Shown piece by piece: positions 8,581 to 11,043 of a stretch of DNA of 11,043 bases (positions are counted from its first letter, which is position 1; each line of letters opens with the position of its first letter). The position numbers were made by a program, and so were the translations under genes. Source of the DNA: JAIVJN01 sp036732565 (GTDB lineage: Bacteria; Acidobacteriota; Vicinamibacteria; Vicinamibacterales; UBA2999). The stretch covers positions 1 through 11,043 of the forward strand of contig DAINCF010000221.1 in NCBI GenBank assembly GCA_036732565.1. The letters are read 5' to 3'. The notes under the pieces were generated by a model. The model made no database searches. It had not been told where the DNA came from and saw only the letters and a program-made list of their open reading frames with translations.

Positions 8581-9639
8581 GTGAATATCGCAGTCATCCC
8601 CGGCGACGGGATCGGGAAGGACGTCACCGTAGAGGCGGTCAAGGTGCTGTCGGCCGTCCGCGATCAGTTTGGGCTCGACCTCACACTCCACGAGCTGCCG
8701 TGGAGCGCCGATCACTACCTTGCGACCGGCGTCACCATTCCCGCTGACGGCTACCGCATGCTGCGCGACGACTTCGACGCCGTGCTGGTCGGCGCGCTTG
8801 GCGATCCGCGGGTGGAGGACAACCGTCACGCCCGCGACATCCTGCTCGGGAGTCGCTTCGAGCTGGATCTCTACGTCAACTACCGCCCGGTCCGCCTGCT
8901 CGACGATCGTCTCTGCCCGCTCAAGGACCGCGGTCGCAAGGACATCGACTTCGTCGTCTTCCGGGAGAACACCGAGGGCGTCTACGTCAGCATCGGCGGG
9001 CGCTTCAAGGCCGGTACCGTCGACGAAGTGGCGATTCAGGAAGAGGTGAACACCTACAAGGGTGTGCATCGCATCGTCCGCCACGCGTTCGAGTACGCAT
9101 CGGCGAACGGCCTGACGAAGCTCTGCATGGCCGACAAGAGCAACGCCATGCAGCAGGGGCACGCGCTGTGGCAACGGGTGTTCAAGGAAGTGGCGGCGCA
9201 GTATCCTGCGATCGAGGCGACGCATCAGTACATCGATGCGCTCGCGATGTTCCTGGTCAAGGATCCGGGCCAATATCAGGTCATCGTGACCAACAACCTG
9301 TTTGGCGACATCATCACGGACATCGGCGGCGCCCTGCAGGGTGGCCTCGGCATGGCCGCGTCGGGCAACATTCATCCTGGTCGGACGTCGCTCTTCGAGC
9401 CGGTGCACGGGTCGGCGCCACCGTTGGCAGGGAAGAACGTTGCGAACCCCATGGGCTCGATCCTGTCCGCGGCGCTGATGCTCGAGACGCTCGGCCGTGT
9501 CGAGGAATCAAGGGCCATCGAGCGGGCCGTCGAGGCCGCCGTGCACCAGGGACAGACGACCACCGATATCGGTGGGAAGCGGGGTACGCGCGACGTCGGT
9601 GATTGGATCGCGCACCAGGTACGTGGGGGCCGCCTTTAG
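8581..9639 (+). CDS. Isocitrate/isopropylmalate-family decarboxylating dehydrogenase
   Basis: A 352-residue member of the beta-decarboxylating dehydrogenases, which oxidise and decarboxylate a 2-hydroxyacid with NAD(P) and a divalent metal. Counting from the GTG start: R92 and R102 (YVNYRP) and R128 bind substrate, Y135 and K186 (ADKSNAM) are catalytic, and D219, D243 and D247 (NLFGDIITD) bind metal. RENTEG (128-133) is typical of isocitrate, homoisocitrate and tartrate enzymes, whereas the tail HPGRTSLFEPVHGSAP looks like isopropylmalate dehydrogenase, so the substrate is open. The cofactor position after HGSAP reads Pro-Leu instead of the usual NAD pair Asp-Ile or NADP pair Lys-Tyr. GTG at 8581 is chosen because NIAVIPGDGIG begins there and GAGG lies at 8573-8576. 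An in-frame ATG at 8512 would add a tail encoded by a repeat. The last codons (VRGGRL) and the TAG stop are also encoded by a repeat. Confidence 0.9.
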   Translation: MNIAVIPGDGIGKDVTVEAVKVLSAVRDQFGLDLTLHELPWSADHYLATGVTIPADGYRMLRDDFDAVLVGALGDPRVEDNRHARDILLGSRFELDLYVNYRPVRLLDDRLCPLKDRGRKDIDFVVFRENTEGVYVSIGGRFKAGTVDEVAIQEEVNTYKGVHRIVRHAFEYASANGLTKLCMADKSNAMQQGHALWQRVFKEVAAQYPAIEATHQYIDALAMFLVKDPGQYQVIVTNNLFGDIITDIGGALQGGLGMAASGNIHPGRTSLFEPVHGSAPPLAGKNVANPMGSILSAALMLETLGRVEESRAIERAVEAAVHQGQTTTDIGGKRGTRDVGDWIAHQVRGGRL

Positions 9640-9672
9640 GCGGCCCTGGTCCGGCTGAAGCCGGACCCCACG
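9619..9672. repeat. Double-hairpin palindromic repeat covering the dehydrogenase stop codon
   Basis: The outer pair CGTGGGG (9622-9628) and CCCCACG (9666-9672) enclose two perfect hairpins: GGGCCGCCT-TT-AGGCGGCCC (9627-9646) and GGTCCGGCT-GA-AGCCGGACC (9648-9667). The left end is GTACGTGGGGG. The TAG stop of the preceding gene (9637-9639) falls at the tip of the first hairpin. No T-tract follows. Confidence 0.88.
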
Positions 9673-9704
9673 CCCGTAAGGACAGCGACTGGGCAGCGAA
9701 GACG

Positions 9705-9732
9705 GTACGTGGGGTCCGCCTTCAAGCGGACC
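9705..9732. repeat. Single-hairpin palindromic repeat before the second thiolase
   Basis: The left end GTACGTGGGG (9705-9714) repeats that of the double hairpin at 9619. The stem is GGTCCGC (9713-9719) with GCGGACC (9726-9732) around CTTCAA. It ends nine bases before the GAGGAA ribosome-binding site of the second thiolase, so folding could influence translation of that gene. Confidence 0.82.
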
Positions 9733-9751
9733 AAGATAGCGAGGAATTCAT

Positions 9752-10933
9752 ATGGCAGACACCGTATTCATTCTCGGCGGCGCGCGCACGCCGATGACGA
9801 CCTACGGCGGCGCGCTCAAGGACGTTTCGGCGATCGATCTCGCCGTCGTCGCATCGAAGGGCGCGCTCGAGCGAGCCGGTACGGCGCCCACGGACATCGA
9901 TCACGTGGTCTTCGGCAACGTCCAGCAGAGCAGCGTCGACGCCCACTACGGCGCTCGCCACGTCGGCCTCAAGGCCGGTCTGCCGATCGAGGTGCCGGCG
10001 CTCACGGTGAATCGCTTGTGCGGGTCGGGCATTCAAGCCGTCATCAGCGGCGCCCAGCACATCCAGCTTGGGGAAGCCCGAACCGTTCTCGCCGGCGGCA
10101 TGGAGAACATGACGCAGGTGCCGCACCTCATTCGCGGGCTGCGCTCGGGTCTCAAGCTCGGGCAGGGCAAGCTCGAGGACTGGCTCTGGGAAGGTCTCAA
10201 CGATCCGTACGCCGGCTGCTCGATGGCGATCACGGCCGAGAACTGTGCCGAGAAGTACGGCGTGTCGCGCGAGGAAGCGGATTGCTTCGCGCTGCGCAGC
10301 CAGCAGCTTGCCCACAAGGCGTGGACCTCCGGCCTCATGAAGGACGAAGTCGTGCCCGTCGAGATCAAGGGTCGCAAGGGAAGCACGTTCGTCGAGCAAG
10401 ACGACCACCTGCGTCCCGAGACCACGCTCGAGGTCCTCGGCAAGCTGCCGTCGGCGTTCAAGAAGGACGGCGTCGTCACCGCCGGCAACGCGAGCGGCAT
10501 CGTCGACGGCGCGGCGGCGTTGGTGCTGGCGGGGCAGTCCGCGGTCACGGCGCGTGGCTTGAAGCCAATCGGTCGGCTGGTCTCGTGGGCGGCGGTTGGC
10601 GTCGAGCCGGCCTACATGGGGATGGGGCCGGTACCGGCGATCAAGAAGGCCCTGGAGCTCGCGACGCTCACGTTGGCCGACCTCGATCTCATCGAGATCA
10701 ACGAAGCGTTTGCCGCCCAGTACCTGGCGTGCGAGAAACAGCTGGGTCTGGACCGTGAGAAGGTCAATGTGAATGGCGGCGCCATCGCCCTGGGCCACCC
10801 GCTGGGCGCGAGCGGTGCACGGTTGCTCCTGACGTTACTGCTCGAGCTGCGGCGTCGCGGCAAGAAGTACGGCGTCGCATCAGCGTGCATCGGCGGCGGT
10901 CAGGGGATCGCTGCCATCGTTGAGGCGGTCTGA
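9752..10933 (+). CDS. 3-ketoacyl-CoA thiolase, ACAA2-like
   Basis: A 393-residue thiolase of normal length. Cys90 in NRLCGSGIQ is the nucleophile, and NEAF (317-320), His349 in GGAIALGHP and Cys379 in SACIGGGQG complete the active site. From memory of the family, segments such as QSSVDAHYGARHVGL, KLEDWLW, MAITAEN and KKDGVVTAGNASG are close to the mitochondrial 3-ketoacyl-CoA thiolase ACAA2, which suggests the last step of beta-oxidation or acetoacetyl-CoA interconversion. The start is firm, with GAGGAA at 9741-9746 five bases before the ATG. The gene lies 112 bases after the decarboxylating dehydrogenase on the same strand, with palindromic repeats between. Its loop before TTLE is the short form, unlike the first thiolase. 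A further palindrome starts two bases after its TGA. Confidence 0.95.
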   Translation: MADTVFILGGARTPMTTYGGALKDVSAIDLAVVASKGALERAGTAPTDIDHVVFGNVQQSSVDAHYGARHVGLKAGLPIEVPALTVNRLCGSGIQAVISGAQHIQLGEARTVLAGGMENMTQVPHLIRGLRSGLKLGQGKLEDWLWEGLNDPYAGCSMAITAENCAEKYGVSREEADCFALRSQQLAHKAWTSGLMKDEVVPVEIKGRKGSTFVEQDDHLRPETTLEVLGKLPSAFKKDGVVTAGNASGIVDGAAALVLAGQSAVTARGLKPIGRLVSWAAVGVEPAYMGMGPVPAIKKALELATLTLADLDLIEINEAFAAQYLACEKQLGLDREKVNVNGGAIALGHPLGASGARLLLTLLLELRRRGKKYGVASACIGGGQGIAAIVEAV

Positions 10934-10934
10934 A

Positions 10935-10956
10935 CGGCCGCCCTGAAGGGCGGCCG
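10935..10956. repeat. Perfect hairpin just after the second thiolase
   Basis: CGGCCGCCCT (10935-10944) and AGGGCGGCCG (10947-10956) pair perfectly around GA, starting two bases after the stop codon. The right flank GCTACG matches the CTAC end of the other palindromes. There is no T-tract after it, so a terminator role is possible but not of the standard kind. Confidence 0.88.
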
Positions 10957-10999
10957 CTACGAAATGCGTGCGTAGGTTCCTACGAAATGCGTGCGTAGG
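10957..10999 (+). repeat. Two tandem 20-base copies with period 23
   Basis: CTACGAAATGCGTGCGTAGG occurs exactly at 10957-10976 and again at 10980-10999, separated by TTC. Each copy begins with the CTACG right end of a palindromic element and ends with the CGTAGG left end of the next, so the stretch reads as a chain of elements joined by the spacer AAATGCGTG. The piece GTAGG-TT-CCTAC between them looks like an element with almost no stem. Confidence 0.85.
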
Positions 11000-11012
11000 C
11001 CGCTGCGCATAC

Positions 11013-11043
11013 GTACGTAGGGGCCGGCCTTTAGGCCGGCCCA
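11013..11043. repeat. Palindromic repeat at the window edge
   Basis: The left end GTACGTAGGGG is followed by a perfect hairpin, GGGCCGGCCT (11021-11030) and AGGCCGGCCC (11033-11042) around TT. Its right end is cut by the window. It has the same plan as the hairpins at 9619-9646 with a different arm sequence. Confidence 0.85.

Noticed and set aside
8368..9408. Long - strand frames opposite the dehydrogenase, and likewise at 9722-10798 opposite the second thiolase
   Set aside because: Both lie across well-conserved enzyme genes on the + strand and show no family motifs.
9741..9757. GAATTCATATG before the second thiolase resembles an EcoRI-NdeI cloning junction
   Set aside because: The surrounding DNA is continuous genomic sequence with matching base composition and native repeats. 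Such short sites occur by chance.
10957..10999. Possible CRISPR fragment from the tandem 20-mer
   Set aside because: There are only two copies with a 3-base separation, no unique spacers and no cas genes.

Overview
This is a GC-rich bacterial window with six protein-coding genes. The gene types suggest a member of the Acidobacteriota, perhaps near Vicinamibacteria. The pointers are an Oar-like TonB-dependent receptor with a carboxypeptidase-regulatory N-terminal domain and no SusD partner, a long ankyrin-repeat protein, and many short GC-rich palindromic repeats between genes. This placement is inferred from gene style; there is no rRNA or other marker gene here. I see no tRNA, rRNA, CRISPR array, transposase or replication origin.

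Layout. 1-1368 (+): 3' part of an ankyrin-repeat protein, cut by the window edge. 1562-1924 (-): a small receiver-like protein that has lost its phosphorylation residues, convergent with the ankyrin gene. 2091-3626 (+): an aldehyde dehydrogenase, divergent from the pseudo-receiver. 3805-6780 (-): a complete TonB-dependent outer-membrane receptor, convergent with the dehydrogenase. After a 389-base divergent region come three genes on the + strand: a thiolase (7170-8411), a decarboxylating dehydrogenase of the isocitrate/isopropylmalate family (8581-9639, GTG start) and a second thiolase resembling mitochondrial ACAA2 (9752-10933). Their gaps of 169 and 112 bases fit one operon interrupted by repeats.

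Metabolism. Two thiolases, a decarboxylating hydroxyacid dehydrogenase and an aldehyde dehydrogenase point to acyl-CoA and carboxylic-acid turnover. The substrates cannot be fixed from sequence alone, and I see no known named pathway with exactly this set. The TonB-dependent receptor would import a large or chelated ligand across the outer membrane.

The most striking content is non-coding. At least seven short, nearly perfect palindromes share one plan (GTAGGGG- or GTACGTGGGG-like left ends, a paired GC-rich arm, and a CTTTAG, CTGAAG, CTTCAAG or TTCGCGAA centre) but differ in arm sequence, with both arms changed together. Two of them supply the stop codon of the gene they follow and a third begins two bases after a stop codon. 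A second repeat family, a roughly 100-130 base imperfect hairpin built from CACGAAG/CACCAAG units, occurs twice. One copy runs up to the start of the decarboxylating dehydrogenase and creates a false N-terminal extension in its reading frame. The first thiolase carries a 13-residue in-frame insertion, absent from its paralogue, that looks like captured repeat DNA. No palindrome has a following T-tract, so they are not simple intrinsic terminators.
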